From JBOHNM01 sp050730675 (GTDB taxonomy: Bacteria > Planctomycetota > Phycisphaerae > Phycisphaerales > UBA1924): a stretch of 58,350 nt of DNA. Location: NCBI GenBank assembly GCA_050730675.1, contig JBOHNM010000005.1, positions 1 through 58,350 on the forward strand. The letters are read 5' to 3'. Each line of letters starts with the position of its first letter. Position 1 is the first letter of the stretch. Made by a program: the position numbers and the translations under genes. Below the pieces are notes generated by a model, which was given only the letters and a program-made list of their open reading frames with translations, was not told the DNA's origin and searched no databases. This document shows, in pieces, positions 15,971 to 23,804 of this stretch.

Positions 15971-17404
15971 CTAGTCCTTGGCGGGCATCGGCTTAGAACC
16001 ATCAGGTTCGCCATCGGACTCATTCGACTGACCTTCTGGCTTGCGGATGACCCGCACGCCGGGAATGGTGATCTGCTTCCCCCAAATGCTGTTGTACAGA
16101 GTCTCCCAGCACGCGAACGTTGGCGCGGGGCGGATGACGACATCGACGACGGCCGTGTCCACAGTCATCCCACCCCACGAAAACTCTTTGATTCGGGGTT
16201 CGGTTTGGGTATTTCGCTCGAGAATGTACTGACCGAAGGTCCATTCGCGCGGTGGGCCATACTCACCATCAGACAGTCTTTCGAGCAGTAACAGGTCGCC
16301 AACAACAGCCGTTGTCAGTGAATTGCCGTCAAAGGTGATTCGCACGTCGCAATCCTGTTGAGTCTGGATCACGGTTGCACTCATCCCGTGCTTGAGTTGT
16401 TCCTCGACAGCTGGGTCGAAAACCAGCTCGACGAGAGGAACGCCCGTCTCCACGATCTCGCTTTGGAGCGTCTCTTCGACGGTCCATTCGCAGTTGAGCG
16501 GTGCGGATGCGTTAGAGCCAAATGAGCCCGTTACGGACCATCGGATGCGAGCCTTGAGCAGGCCCGGAGCGGATTCAATCCAGCCGGTATGACGTGTCAT
16601 TATCAAGCGGCCGCCCTGACTCTGGAACTTCCACGCCCAATTCGCGTTATCCAGTCGGCGTGCTTGAGTGTTAACTTCGAAGTTGTCGAGCTCCGCATGG
16701 ATCTCGCCAAAGGTGCCTCGGCCGAGTCGCATGTCCGCGTCGTCAAATATCAGACAAAATGGCAGCCACTCTTGTGTGTGTGCGCGGCGATAAGTGGTGG
16801 TGTGAAAACGCCACCCTTGCTGACAATATCGGGTCCAGATGTCGTCTGGGCATCGCCCTGTGGAGCGAGCGGATTCCACCAAGCTGCCCCATTCGGGAAT
16901 CCAGGCGCGGCCGGTGTTTGCCTGAGCATCCAAGGCAAGAGGCAGGAGTTGTCGGACTGTGCTGGTGGATAGTCGCCCTTCCATGCTCCTTTTGGCGAGT
17001 TCGGACAATTCTCCGATCGGGTCCCTCCGGGCGTGCTTGACCTCAAGCACCAACAGCCATGTTGGTTCGATGGCATTCCAGTTGAATCCCGATGTCTGCA
17101 TCCACTTTGCCGCGCCGAGCATTGTCAGTGAAGTGAGCAGCAGGAAGGCTCCGAGAGACAACGCCCATCGTCGCTTTGCTCGGGCGCCGATCCGAACGGC
17201 GCGTGGCCGGAGAATGTCCGCGCCGCACTCGGGGCACCTGCCCGCACCGCCAAGGCCGACGAGATCGAAGGCGCATCGCCGGCAGATCGGGTGGTCGTTC
17301 ACGCGACGTCCACGCCAGCCCAAGGCGAAGACGGCGATACCTACAGCCGAGAGCACCCCAAGCCCACACAAAATGAGTGACGGGATGGCAAGCCATGCAG
17401 CCAT
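15971..17404 (-). CDS. Zinc-ribbon membrane protein of unknown function
   Basis: 477 residues. A membrane segment (5-27) is followed by a four-cysteine zinc ribbon (CRRCAFDLVGLG and CPECG, about 40-62). A second membrane segment lies about 80-100. The remaining 370 residues are a soluble region with no recognised motif. The N-terminal layout (helix, CxxC, DLxGL, CPECG, helix) is common in planctomycete hypothetical proteins. Base composition is somewhat less GC-rich at third positions than in the neighbours, judging from the freer codon use. I cannot name a function. Confidence 0.75.
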   Translation of the reverse strand: MAAWLAIPSLILCGLGVLSAVGIAVFALGWRGRRVNDHPICRRCAFDLVGLGGAGRCPECGADILRPRAVRIGARAKRRWALSLGAFLLLTSLTMLGAAKWMQTSGFNWNAIEPTWLLVLEVKHARRDPIGELSELAKRSMEGRLSTSTVRQLLPLALDAQANTGRAWIPEWGSLVESARSTGRCPDDIWTRYCQQGWRFHTTTYRRAHTQEWLPFCLIFDDADMRLGRGTFGEIHAELDNFEVNTQARRLDNANWAWKFQSQGGRLIMTRHTGWIESAPGLLKARIRWSVTGSFGSNASAPLNCEWTVEETLQSEIVETGVPLVELVFDPAVEEQLKHGMSATVIQTQQDCDVRITFDGNSLTTAVVGDLLLLERLSDGEYGPPREWTFGQYILERNTQTEPRIKEFSWGGMTVDTAVVDVVIRPAPTFACWETLYNSIWGKQITIPGVRVIRKPEGQSNESDGEPDGSKPMPAKD

Positions 17405-17437
17405 GCCGCAAGTCTAACAGGGACGCAATTCGCTCCC

Positions 17438-18187
17438 TTACGCGGTTTTATGCGGACCGCTATACGGGTTCTTCTCGTGGCGGACGATTGAGCCCGTTTC
17501 GAGGTAGATCAAGTCCTCGGCGATGTTCTTCATCAAGTCGCCGACACGCTCCAACTCGCGGCCGCAGCGGAAAATTCGCATGGCCGCGGCCTGGCTGTTG
17601 CGGTTGTCGCCCATGATGTCCAGGCATTCCTCGAAGAGACGCTTGTCGAGGTTGTCGATCGCCTTGTCGTTGAGGGGAACCAATCGGGCGGCCTGTACGT
17701 CCTGGTTGCGGAGCGTGGAGAGGACGGCATGGCACAGCATCGGAACGCGCTGGGTGAGTTCCTTGAGTGAGATCGGGAATTCCGTCACGCCGAGGTTCTT
17801 GAGTTTGACGGTCTGCTTGGCGAGGGCGACCGAGTGGTCGGCCACGCGCTCCAGGTCGTTGTTGATCTTCATGATCGTCGTCAACTCGCGGAAATCGCGG
17901 GCGAACGGTTGAAAGAGCGCCATCACGCGGAAGCATTCTTCCTCGATGCGGACCTCTTCGCGGTCGATCTCGTCGTCCTGTCCGATGACCTTGCGCGCCA
18001 GTTCCACATCGAGGCGCACCAGCCCGTCGGCCGCCTGCTCCAGCATCCCGATCGCCTGCACCGCCTCGCTCACCAGCAGGGTCTTGAGGCTCCGCAGCTC
18101 GCGTTCGAGCTGCAAGTCCTTGGCTGATCGCGGGCGCGACGGGAACGCTTCGGGGAGGGGTGTTTCGGGAAGATCGGCCTGGCTCAT
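17438..18187 (-). CDS. phoU: Phosphate signalling complex protein PhoU
   Basis: 249 residues from ATG 18187. The frame extends upstream to 18472, but that part is not PhoU-like. PhoU is a cytoplasmic all-helical regulator that restrains the PhoR-PhoB and Pst phosphate response. Two PhoU repeats are visible, each with the metal-binding type segment: DDEIDREEVRIEEECFRVM with NNDLERVADHSVALA, and DKAIDNLDKRLFEECLDIM with RELERVGDLMKNIAEDLIY. The sequence TGSIVRHEK near the C-terminus is typical. No pstSCAB or phoBR genes are adjacent. The gene runs opposite to the small plus-strand gene at 18426, with about 240 bp between them in which I see no gene. Confidence 0.93.
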   Translation of the reverse strand: MSQADLPETPLPEAFPSRPRSAKDLQLERELRSLKTLLVSEAVQAIGMLEQAADGLVRLDVELARKVIGQDDEIDREEVRIEEECFRVMALFQPFARDFRELTTIMKINNDLERVADHSVALAKQTVKLKNLGVTEFPISLKELTQRVPMLCHAVLSTLRNQDVQAARLVPLNDKAIDNLDKRLFEECLDIMGDNRNSQAAAMRIFRCGRELERVGDLMKNIAEDLIYLETGSIVRHEKNPYSGPHKTA

Positions 18188-18425
18188 GGGATTGACCTTG
18201 CCCCGGGAACAGGGCGGGGGGAGAAGTCCTGATGGGGAGCATATTCCACTTGCTTGCGCCGGATTCGGGAGGCGTGCGGTCTTTAAGTCGCCTTGACAAT
18301 CGGCACCTCGATATGCCGCGGCAAGCCTTGCGCGGCGGGTCCGGTCCGGGTTACCCGTCCACGGCCTGCCAACACCGATGCGGAAGCCGCCGAATCGTCG
18401 ATGACAGCGGCTAAGGTCTCGGTGC

Positions 18426-18737
18426 ATGAGCATGGACGCCAGCATCCCGCCGTCAATCCCGTTCCACGTCACCCGGGCTTATGGCCCGAGCGCTGGGGTG
18501 CGGCCTGTACAGCCCGCGGCGCGGGTTGCGGCGCCATCTGCCGTGAAAGCCGCCGCCAAGATCGAGCCGTCGAGCCGGCTGGTCGCCGCGACGGTGCCGG
18601 GCAAGGTGGACTTCCGGGCCGATGGGCCGCAGCCGGGGGCGGGGGGGGCGGCGCTGCCGATGTACCGACACCCCGCGGACAAGAACCAGGCAGCAACGGC
18701 GATCCAGCTCGGCCGGTCGCTCGACGTCAGCGGGTGA
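18426..18737 (+). CDS. Small conserved-looking hypothetical protein
   Basis: 103 residues, rich in Ala and Pro. A second ATG at 18432 is equally possible. The N-terminus MDASIPPSIPFHVTRAYG and the C-terminus, from YRHPADKNQAA to IQLGRSLDVSG, look constrained, with a variable linker between them. That pattern suggests a real, conserved short protein rather than a chance frame. There is no signal peptide or membrane segment. It precedes the PLP enzyme gene by 41 bp on the same strand. Function unknown. Confidence 0.6.
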   Translation: MSMDASIPPSIPFHVTRAYGPSAGVRPVQPAARVAAPSAVKAAAKIEPSSRLVAATVPGKVDFRADGPQPGAGGAALPMYRHPADKNQAATAIQLGRSLDVSG

Positions 18738-18778
18738 TCCACGCGTGATCGCCCTCCCCGCGGTGTACCGTCTGACCG

Positions 18779-20020
18779 ATGCCGCAACGAACACTGCCGC
18801 CGTTCTCGCCGCTGGTTGAGCATTTCGGGCTTGACCGCGATGTGGTGTTCCTGAACCACGGGTCGTTCGGCGCGGTGCCGCTGAGCGTGCTGCGGCGGCA
18901 GGACGAGATCCGGCGGCGCGTTGAGCTGGAGAGTGTGCGATTCTTCGTTGAGGAACTGGAGCCGATGCTCGATACGGTGCGGGCGAAGTGCGCTCCGTTT
19001 GTGGGAAGCGACCCGGAGGACTTTGCGTTCGTGCATAACGCGACGACGGGCGTGAACGCGGTGGTGCGTAGCCTCAAGTTCAAGCCGGGCGACGAGCTGC
19101 TGGTCGGCAACCAGGAGTACAACGCGTGCAACAACGCGTTCCGGTTTGTCGCGGAGCAGTGGGGGGCCACGGTGCGGTCGGTCGAGGCGCCGTTCCCGAT
19201 CGCGTCGGCGGATGAGTTCGCCGATGCGGTGGTCGGCGCGGTGACCGAGCGGACGAAGCTGGTGCTGCTGAGCCACATCACCAGCCCGACGGGGATCATC
19301 CTGCCAGTGGAACGGATCATCCGCGAGGTTCAGGCTCGGGGTGCTGACGTGCTGCTCGACACCGCGCACGGGCCCGGGTTTGTGCCGCTGGATATCGCCA
19401 AGCTCGGCGCGGCGTACACGACGGGGAATTTTCATAAGTGGTGTTGTGCGCCCAAGGGCTCGGCATTCCTGCACGTGCGGCGGGATCGGCAGGAAGGAAT
19501 CCACCCGACAGTGATCTCGCACGGGTACAACTCGGTCCGGTCTGGGCGGAGCAAGTTCCGGTTGGAGTTTGATTTCCTGGGCTCGATCGACGCCACGCCA
19601 TGGCTGGTGACGGGGGATGCGATCGATGCGATCCCCGCGATGGTTCTCGGGGGCTGGGCGGAGGTGATTCGACGCAACCGGGCCTTGGCGATTCAGGCCC
19701 GCGACCTGCTCTGCGCGGCGCTTGGCACGCGGCCGCCCGCGCCGGACTCCATGCTCGGCAGCCTCGCTGCGGTGTTGCTGCCGGACGACTCGCCGGAACG
19801 CACCGAGCGGCTGGCGAAGCGGCCGACTCGCTACATGGATGCGCTGCAGGATCGGCTGATGGATGCGTGGAAGATCCAGGTGCCGGTCTTCCGGATCGTG
19901 ATCGGAGGAAAGGCGCTGCGGATCTGCCGCATCAGCGCGCAGGTGTACAACTCGATCGAGCAGTACGAGTACTTGGCGAAAGCCCTGGTGGAAGAATTGG
20001 CCGGCGAGCGCAAGCTCTAA
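18779..20020 (+). CDS. Aminotransferase class V-fold PLP enzyme (isopenicillin-N epimerase-like)
   Basis: 413 residues. The fold-type I PLP pattern is clear: VVFLNHGSFGAVP at the N-terminus, VHNATTGVN for phosphate contact, LLSHITSPTG, the cofactor Asp in VLLDTAHGPG (Asp194) and the Schiff-base Lys in TGNFHKWCCAPKG (Lys220). The 'NFHKW' form and overall length fit the isopenicillin-N epimerase-like subgroup. Its members include epimerases, cysteine desulfurase-like enzymes and selenocysteine lyase relatives. The substrate is not determinable. A weak TACCGT box ends 7 nt before the ATG, and no Shine-Dalgarno is seen. Confidence 0.88.
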   Translation: MPQRTLPPFSPLVEHFGLDRDVVFLNHGSFGAVPLSVLRRQDEIRRRVELESVRFFVEELEPMLDTVRAKCAPFVGSDPEDFAFVHNATTGVNAVVRSLKFKPGDELLVGNQEYNACNNAFRFVAEQWGATVRSVEAPFPIASADEFADAVVGAVTERTKLVLLSHITSPTGIILPVERIIREVQARGADVLLDTAHGPGFVPLDIAKLGAAYTTGNFHKWCCAPKGSAFLHVRRDRQEGIHPTVISHGYNSVRSGRSKFRLEFDFLGSIDATPWLVTGDAIDAIPAMVLGGWAEVIRRNRALAIQARDLLCAALGTRPPAPDSMLGSLAAVLLPDDSPERTERLAKRPTRYMDALQDRLMDAWKIQVPVFRIVIGGKALRICRISAQVYNSIEQYEYLAKALVEELAGERKL

Positions 20021-20037
20021 CGGCCTTTGGCGTGTGT

Positions 20038-21444
20038 TCAGCCAAGCTCGTACGAATCGTTGAGCAGCGGGTACTCGGCGCGCACGCCGAACTTCTGCAT
20101 GATCGCCGCGCCGAGCAGTTCGCGGGGCTTCGGCTCGCCGTGCGTCAGGAAGAGCCGTGGCTTCTTCGGGCCTGCGCACGCGGCGCCGGCCCAGTCGATG
20201 AGCGTGGTGCGCCCCGCGTGTGCGCTGAACCCGCCGAGCGAGGTGACCTGGGCGTTGACATCCACAGGCTGGCCGAGGATGCGGACTTGCTTCTGCTTCT
20301 CGACGAGGCGGCGGCCGAGTGTGCCCTGGGCTTGGAATCCGGGGATGATGAGGTGGGTGTTGGGCTGGGAGAGGTGCTGGCGGAGGTGATGCACGATGCG
20401 CCCACCGTTGCACATGCCGGCGCCGGCGATGATGACCGCAGGGCCATTGAGGTCGTTCAGGGCCCGGCTTTCCTGGCCGGTCACGCTCATACGCAGACCG
20501 GGGAAGCGCAGGGGGTTGCACCCCTTGTCGATCATGTCGAGGGCGTCTTCGTCGAAGCTGCCCTTGTTGGAGTCGTAGATTTTGGTGACGCTGATGGCCA
20601 TCGGGCTGTCAACGACCACCGGCATTTTCAGCTGGTGGTTGCAGCCGAGTGGCGCGAGGAAGTAGAGGATCGTCTGCGTGCGGCCGATCGCAAATGACGG
20701 GATGAGGATCTTGCCGCCATCGCCCTGGGCCTGCCGCACGATGTCGTGGAGCCTGGCGACCGAATCGGGAAGCGACGGGTGATCGCGGTCGCCGTAGGTG
20801 GACTCCATCACCATCACGTCAACATCGTGCAAGGGGGTGGGGTCGTTGAGGATCGCGGCGCCGCGCTCGCCGATGTCTCCGGAAAACGCGATCGTCTTGG
20901 TGGCGCCGTCGGATTGGGCTCGGAGCACGAGCGAAGCGGACCCGATGATGTGGCCGGCGTCGGAGAAACGCATCGAGATGCCGGGCGCGATCTCGCGGTC
21001 CTGCTCGTACGGGACTGCGGTCATCAGACGGACCATCGCCGTTACGTCGTTCTCGTCGAAGAGCGGGCCGCAGTGTGTGCCGGGCGGGCAGCCGCGCTGG
21101 CCGCGTTTGCGCTGGCTGCGCTCGAAGTCCGCGGCCATGAGGTGGGCGGCGTCGCGAAGGGAGAGGTCGGCGAGCGGGATGCTCGGGGGTGTGCAGTAGA
21201 TCCGGCCCTTGAACCCGTCGCGGACGGTGATGGGCATGCGGCCGACGTGGTCCAGGTGGGCGTGGGTGAGGACGATGGCGCTCAGGTCACGGGAGTTGAA
21301 CGGCAGTGCCCGCATGTTCTTCAGGATGGACTCGGGACCGCCTTGGAAGAGGCCGCAGTCGATCAGCACGCGTGCGCGGCCGGTGTCGAGCAGGTAACAC
21401 GATCCAGTGACTTCACCCGCCGCGCCGTGAAAGGAGAGCTTCAT
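20038..21444 (-). CDS. MBL-fold beta-CASP metallo-hydrolase (RNA exonuclease-like)
   Basis: 468 residues from ATG 21444. The metallo-beta-lactamase zinc site is intact: HAHLDH (61-66), DAGHIIGS and GDIGERG. The beta-CASP region follows with MESTYGDRDH, IPSFAIGRTQ, SGxG-type AGAGMCNGGRIVHHL and the terminal GGFSAHAG. This is the CPSF/RNase J-related group ('RNA-metabolising MBL fold'), so a single-strand RNA nuclease role is likely. It starts 16 bp after the MFS gene stop. A GGTACACT box that ends 8 nt before the ATG, with no Shine-Dalgarno, suggests its own leaderless transcript. It converges with the PLP gene. Confidence 0.92.
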   Translation of the reverse strand: MKLSFHGAAGEVTGSCYLLDTGRARVLIDCGLFQGGPESILKNMRALPFNSRDLSAIVLTHAHLDHVGRMPITVRDGFKGRIYCTPPSIPLADLSLRDAAHLMAADFERSQRKRGQRGCPPGTHCGPLFDENDVTAMVRLMTAVPYEQDREIAPGISMRFSDAGHIIGSASLVLRAQSDGATKTIAFSGDIGERGAAILNDPTPLHDVDVMVMESTYGDRDHPSLPDSVARLHDIVRQAQGDGGKILIPSFAIGRTQTILYFLAPLGCNHQLKMPVVVDSPMAISVTKIYDSNKGSFDEDALDMIDKGCNPLRFPGLRMSVTGQESRALNDLNGPAVIIAGAGMCNGGRIVHHLRQHLSQPNTHLIIPGFQAQGTLGRRLVEKQKQVRILGQPVDVNAQVTSLGGFSAHAGRTTLIDWAGAACAGPKKPRLFLTHGEPKPRELLGAAIMQKFGVRAEYPLLNDSYELG

Positions 21445-21452
21445 TGAGGGGC

Positions 21453-21460
21453 AGTGTACC
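21453..21460 (-). promoter_or_regulatory. -10-like box before the beta-CASP gene (leaderless candidate)
   Basis: On the minus strand GGTACACT (21460-21453) begins directly after the MFS stop codon and ends 8 nt before the ATG at 21444. There is no ribosome site in between. Confidence 0.45.
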
Positions 21461-22789
21461 TCAGCGAGCGGCCCGCCACAGCCAGGGAAGAGTTCCAAGT
21501 CGGAGCAGACTGGAAGCGGCGAAGAGCCAGAGGTACGCGGACTGTGGGATCTCCGTCCCGCCAGCCAGCAACTTAAGGAACGTGCCGCCGAGGAACGCGC
21601 CGGTCGCGATCGCGCAGGCGCTCAGGAAGTTCCAAGTTGTCCAGAGGCTGGTGCGTTCCTCTTCGTGGGTGTGGCGGAGGAGCAGGAGGAACGAGGCGAG
21701 GTCGTAGCACGCCCACGCGAGGCCGGCGTACGCCTGAGCCGCCAGCAGCCAGAAGAAGTTGGAGGAGCACGTCCACAGGATGGCCGTCGGCACAACGCCG
21801 ATGCCACCGATGAGCAGCAGCCGCCCGGGGCCGTAGCGCTTGGCCCAGCCGGTGAGCGTCGAGAGGGCCAGGGCCTTGGCGAGCATGACGGTGCCAACAA
21901 GTGCGGCGGTCTCGAGGTAGCTGAACTTGAGCTGATCGAGCAGATAGGGAACGCAGAATGGGCCGGAAAGGTTGGCCGCGATGGTGATGGCGAACATGTA
22001 CGCCAGCACACGCATGGCGCGGCCGCCGTCGGCCGCGAGCAGGCCGCGGACCACCCGGAGCAGCGGAACACGCCGGTGGGGGCGGGTATCGCCGCGAGGG
22101 TCGGTATGGCGGGCGAGCATGGTAGTGGAGAAGGTGCGGCAGAGGAGTGCGACACCGAAGAGCACGGCAAAGAGCGGGAGCACCGTGCTCGGGTCGGCGA
22201 TCTCTTTGAGTGACTTGTTGCCGGTGGCCGTGGAGAGGATGAGCGCGCCGGCAAGGTAGCCGACGAGCGTCCCGATCTGGAGCAAACGCTGGCGGACGCC
22301 GAAGAAGCCGGCGCGGATGCGTTCGGGAACGATCGCGCCGATGAGCGTGCTCCACGCGGCCCCGCACGCCATCCCCGCGCCGTAGTAGAGCGTGGCCATG
22401 GCGAAGACGACCGAGAGGGGCAACTCGCCGAGGAGTGCGCCGGCGATCATGGGCGCGAAGGCGCAGGCCTGGAGCGCCGCGGTGAAAACGACCCAGCGCT
22501 TGGTGGAGCCGGCGAGGTGGATGGTGCGTGAGGAGCCGGTCTGCGCGACGCCGCCGATGATCTGCGGGAGCGTCGTCACCCAACCCGCGGCGACCGGCCC
22601 GTGCCCCAGGGCCAGCACGAAGGCCGAGAAATACTGCTCGCCGATGCCAACCATGACCGCCCACGACGTGCCGTCGGCGATGCTGATGCGCAGGTCACGC
22701 CGCGGCGAGGCTCGGGTTGGGCTGGGGGCTGGGGTCTCCGACACCGGAGGTGAGGATACCCGGTGCGAGCGAGAGACAAAGAGCTTCAA
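21461..22789 (-). CDS. Major facilitator superfamily transporter
   Basis: Up to 442 residues with about 12 hydrophobic segments, for example VVFTAALQACAFAPMIAGAL, LPLSVVFAMATLYYGAGMA, LLLIGGIGVVPTAILW and LWLFAASSLLRLGTLPWLW. An MFS loop-like GFFGVRQRLLQIGTLVGYL is present. The substrate is unknown. The first frame codon is a TTG at 22789 overlapping the stop of the preceding gene. A GTG a few codons downstream (before SETPAPSPTRAS) is an equally good start, so the N-terminus is uncertain by about 15 residues. It is probably cotranscribed with the upstream PEP-CTERM-like gene. Confidence 0.85.
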   Translation of the reverse strand: MKLFVSRSHRVSSPPVSETPAPSPTRASPRRDLRISIADGTSWAVMVGIGEQYFSAFVLALGHGPVAAGWVTTLPQIIGGVAQTGSSRTIHLAGSTKRWVVFTAALQACAFAPMIAGALLGELPLSVVFAMATLYYGAGMACGAAWSTLIGAIVPERIRAGFFGVRQRLLQIGTLVGYLAGALILSTATGNKSLKEIADPSTVLPLFAVLFGVALLCRTFSTTMLARHTDPRGDTRPHRRVPLLRVVRGLLAADGGRAMRVLAYMFAITIAANLSGPFCVPYLLDQLKFSYLETAALVGTVMLAKALALSTLTGWAKRYGPGRLLLIGGIGVVPTAILWTCSSNFFWLLAAQAYAGLAWACYDLASFLLLLRHTHEEERTSLWTTWNFLSACAIATGAFLGGTFLKLLAGGTEIPQSAYLWLFAASSLLRLGTLPWLWRAAR

Positions 22790-23517
22790 CGGCGGCGGCG
22801 GCGAGAAGCGGAAAACGCAGCGAAGGCGAACGCGGCTGTCGCGCCCGGCGTGGGAATCGTGACGATCGTGTCGAGCGTGAAATCACCCGCGACCTGCGGG
22901 TTGAGGCGCACTTCGATCAGGTCCACGTCGGCGAGGTTGATTCCCGCGCCCAGGATGAGGGCGAAATCCGCGAAGGCGAAGTCGAGGTTGAACGGAGTAT
23001 TGCTTGCCGGTGCGTTATGGGTGAGCACGACGGTGGAGGTCGCGGGCGTGCCGCGGCCGCTGTTGAGGACGATCTCGATGGGCATGAGCTGGTCGTTGCG
23101 GATGAACTCGAGGCGGATGCCGGTGGCGCCACCGGCGCCGATGTTGCCGTTGAGTCCGAAGAAGCTGTTGGCGTCGTACTGCAGCACGACCAGCGCCAGC
23201 ACGCCCGCGTCGGCAGAGAGATCGAGCGAGCCGGCACCGGCGGGGTTGACGCGCAGGCGGGCGCGGTCATCGGCGAGTACTCCCGGACCCGGAGCGCCGA
23301 TGTAGCTGAGGGCTTCGGTCCGGGCTGCGCCGATCGCGCCGGAGATGCCAGTCTGCGACACGATGAAACCCGTGGTGATGGGCGGATTGGTGTAGTCCGC
23401 GGTGAGCGTGATCGCGCCATCGGTGAAGTCGTCGATGACAATTGGCTGAGCTGCGGCCACGCCTGTGAGCGCGAGATACGCGCCGCCGAGGGCGGCGATG
23501 GAACGAGCTGAAAGCAC
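22786..23517 (-). CDS. PEP-CTERM-like secreted protein
   Basis: 243 residues from the GTG at 23517, chosen because GGAAGGGG lies 6 nt upstream. A signal peptide ends near YLALTGVAAAQP. The middle is a beta-rich region with no named domain (VIDDFTDGAITL, VVLQYDANSFFGLNG, VDLIEVRLNPQVAGDFTLD). The C-terminus has a short IPTPGATAAF motif, a hydrophobic stretch and RRRRR, which is the tripartite exosortase-sorting signal in planctomycete style. It is therefore probably exported and processed at the cell surface. No exosortase gene is in the window. A GC-rich hairpin lies in its 5' leader. Confidence 0.75.
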   Translation of the reverse strand: MLSARSIAALGGAYLALTGVAAAQPIVIDDFTDGAITLTADYTNPPITTGFIVSQTGISGAIGAARTEALSYIGAPGPGVLADDRARLRVNPAGAGSLDLSADAGVLALVVLQYDANSFFGLNGNIGAGGATGIRLEFIRNDQLMPIEIVLNSGRGTPATSTVVLTHNAPASNTPFNLDFAFADFALILGAGINLADVDLIEVRLNPQVAGDFTLDTIVTIPTPGATAAFAFAAFSASRRRRR

Positions 23518-23563
23518 GGCAATCCCCTTCCAGTCCAATCTTCCAGTTCAATTCAATATGGAG

Positions 23564-23591
23564 AAGCCCGGACCGATCCCGGCCCGGGCTT
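23564..23591 (-). other. Hairpin in the leader of the PEP-CTERM-like gene
   Basis: AAGCCCGG (23564-23571) is complementary to CCGGGCTT (23584-23591) with a 12-nt loop. It sits about 45 nt before the GTG start. It could be an RNA control element or merely a stabilising stem. The rest of the 287-bp gap between the two divergent genes shows no coding sequence. Confidence 0.35.
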
Positions 23592-23749
23592 TCCTGAGCG
23601 ACGCGACATTCCAAGTTACCACCGATTCGAGGAGTGACCACCCCGCTGGTGCGGCCCCATTGGACAATCAGCACTCTGGAGTAGTGCGATAACGCTGGTG
23701 ATCTGCGGCGAGAGCGAACAAAGTGTCTAACCGGGAGCGGGGGCTCCTC

Positions 23750-23755
23750 TATACT
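23750..23755 (+). promoter_or_regulatory. -10-like box TATACT before the mutase gene
   Basis: TATACT followed by CC lies 49 nt before the ATG at 23805. It belongs to the same TANNCT group as other boxes in the window. No good -35 was identified. Confidence 0.35.
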
Positions 23756-23804
23756 CCGTTTCAGGCGTTTTCCCGTGCCCTTTGTCCGCCGCCGCGGAGC
23801 TGCC

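Noticed and set aside
18479..20521. 680-codon antisense frame over the PLP enzyme gene
   Set aside because: It is rich in Arg, Pro and His and crosses two gene boundaries; the sense strand has clear PLP motifs.
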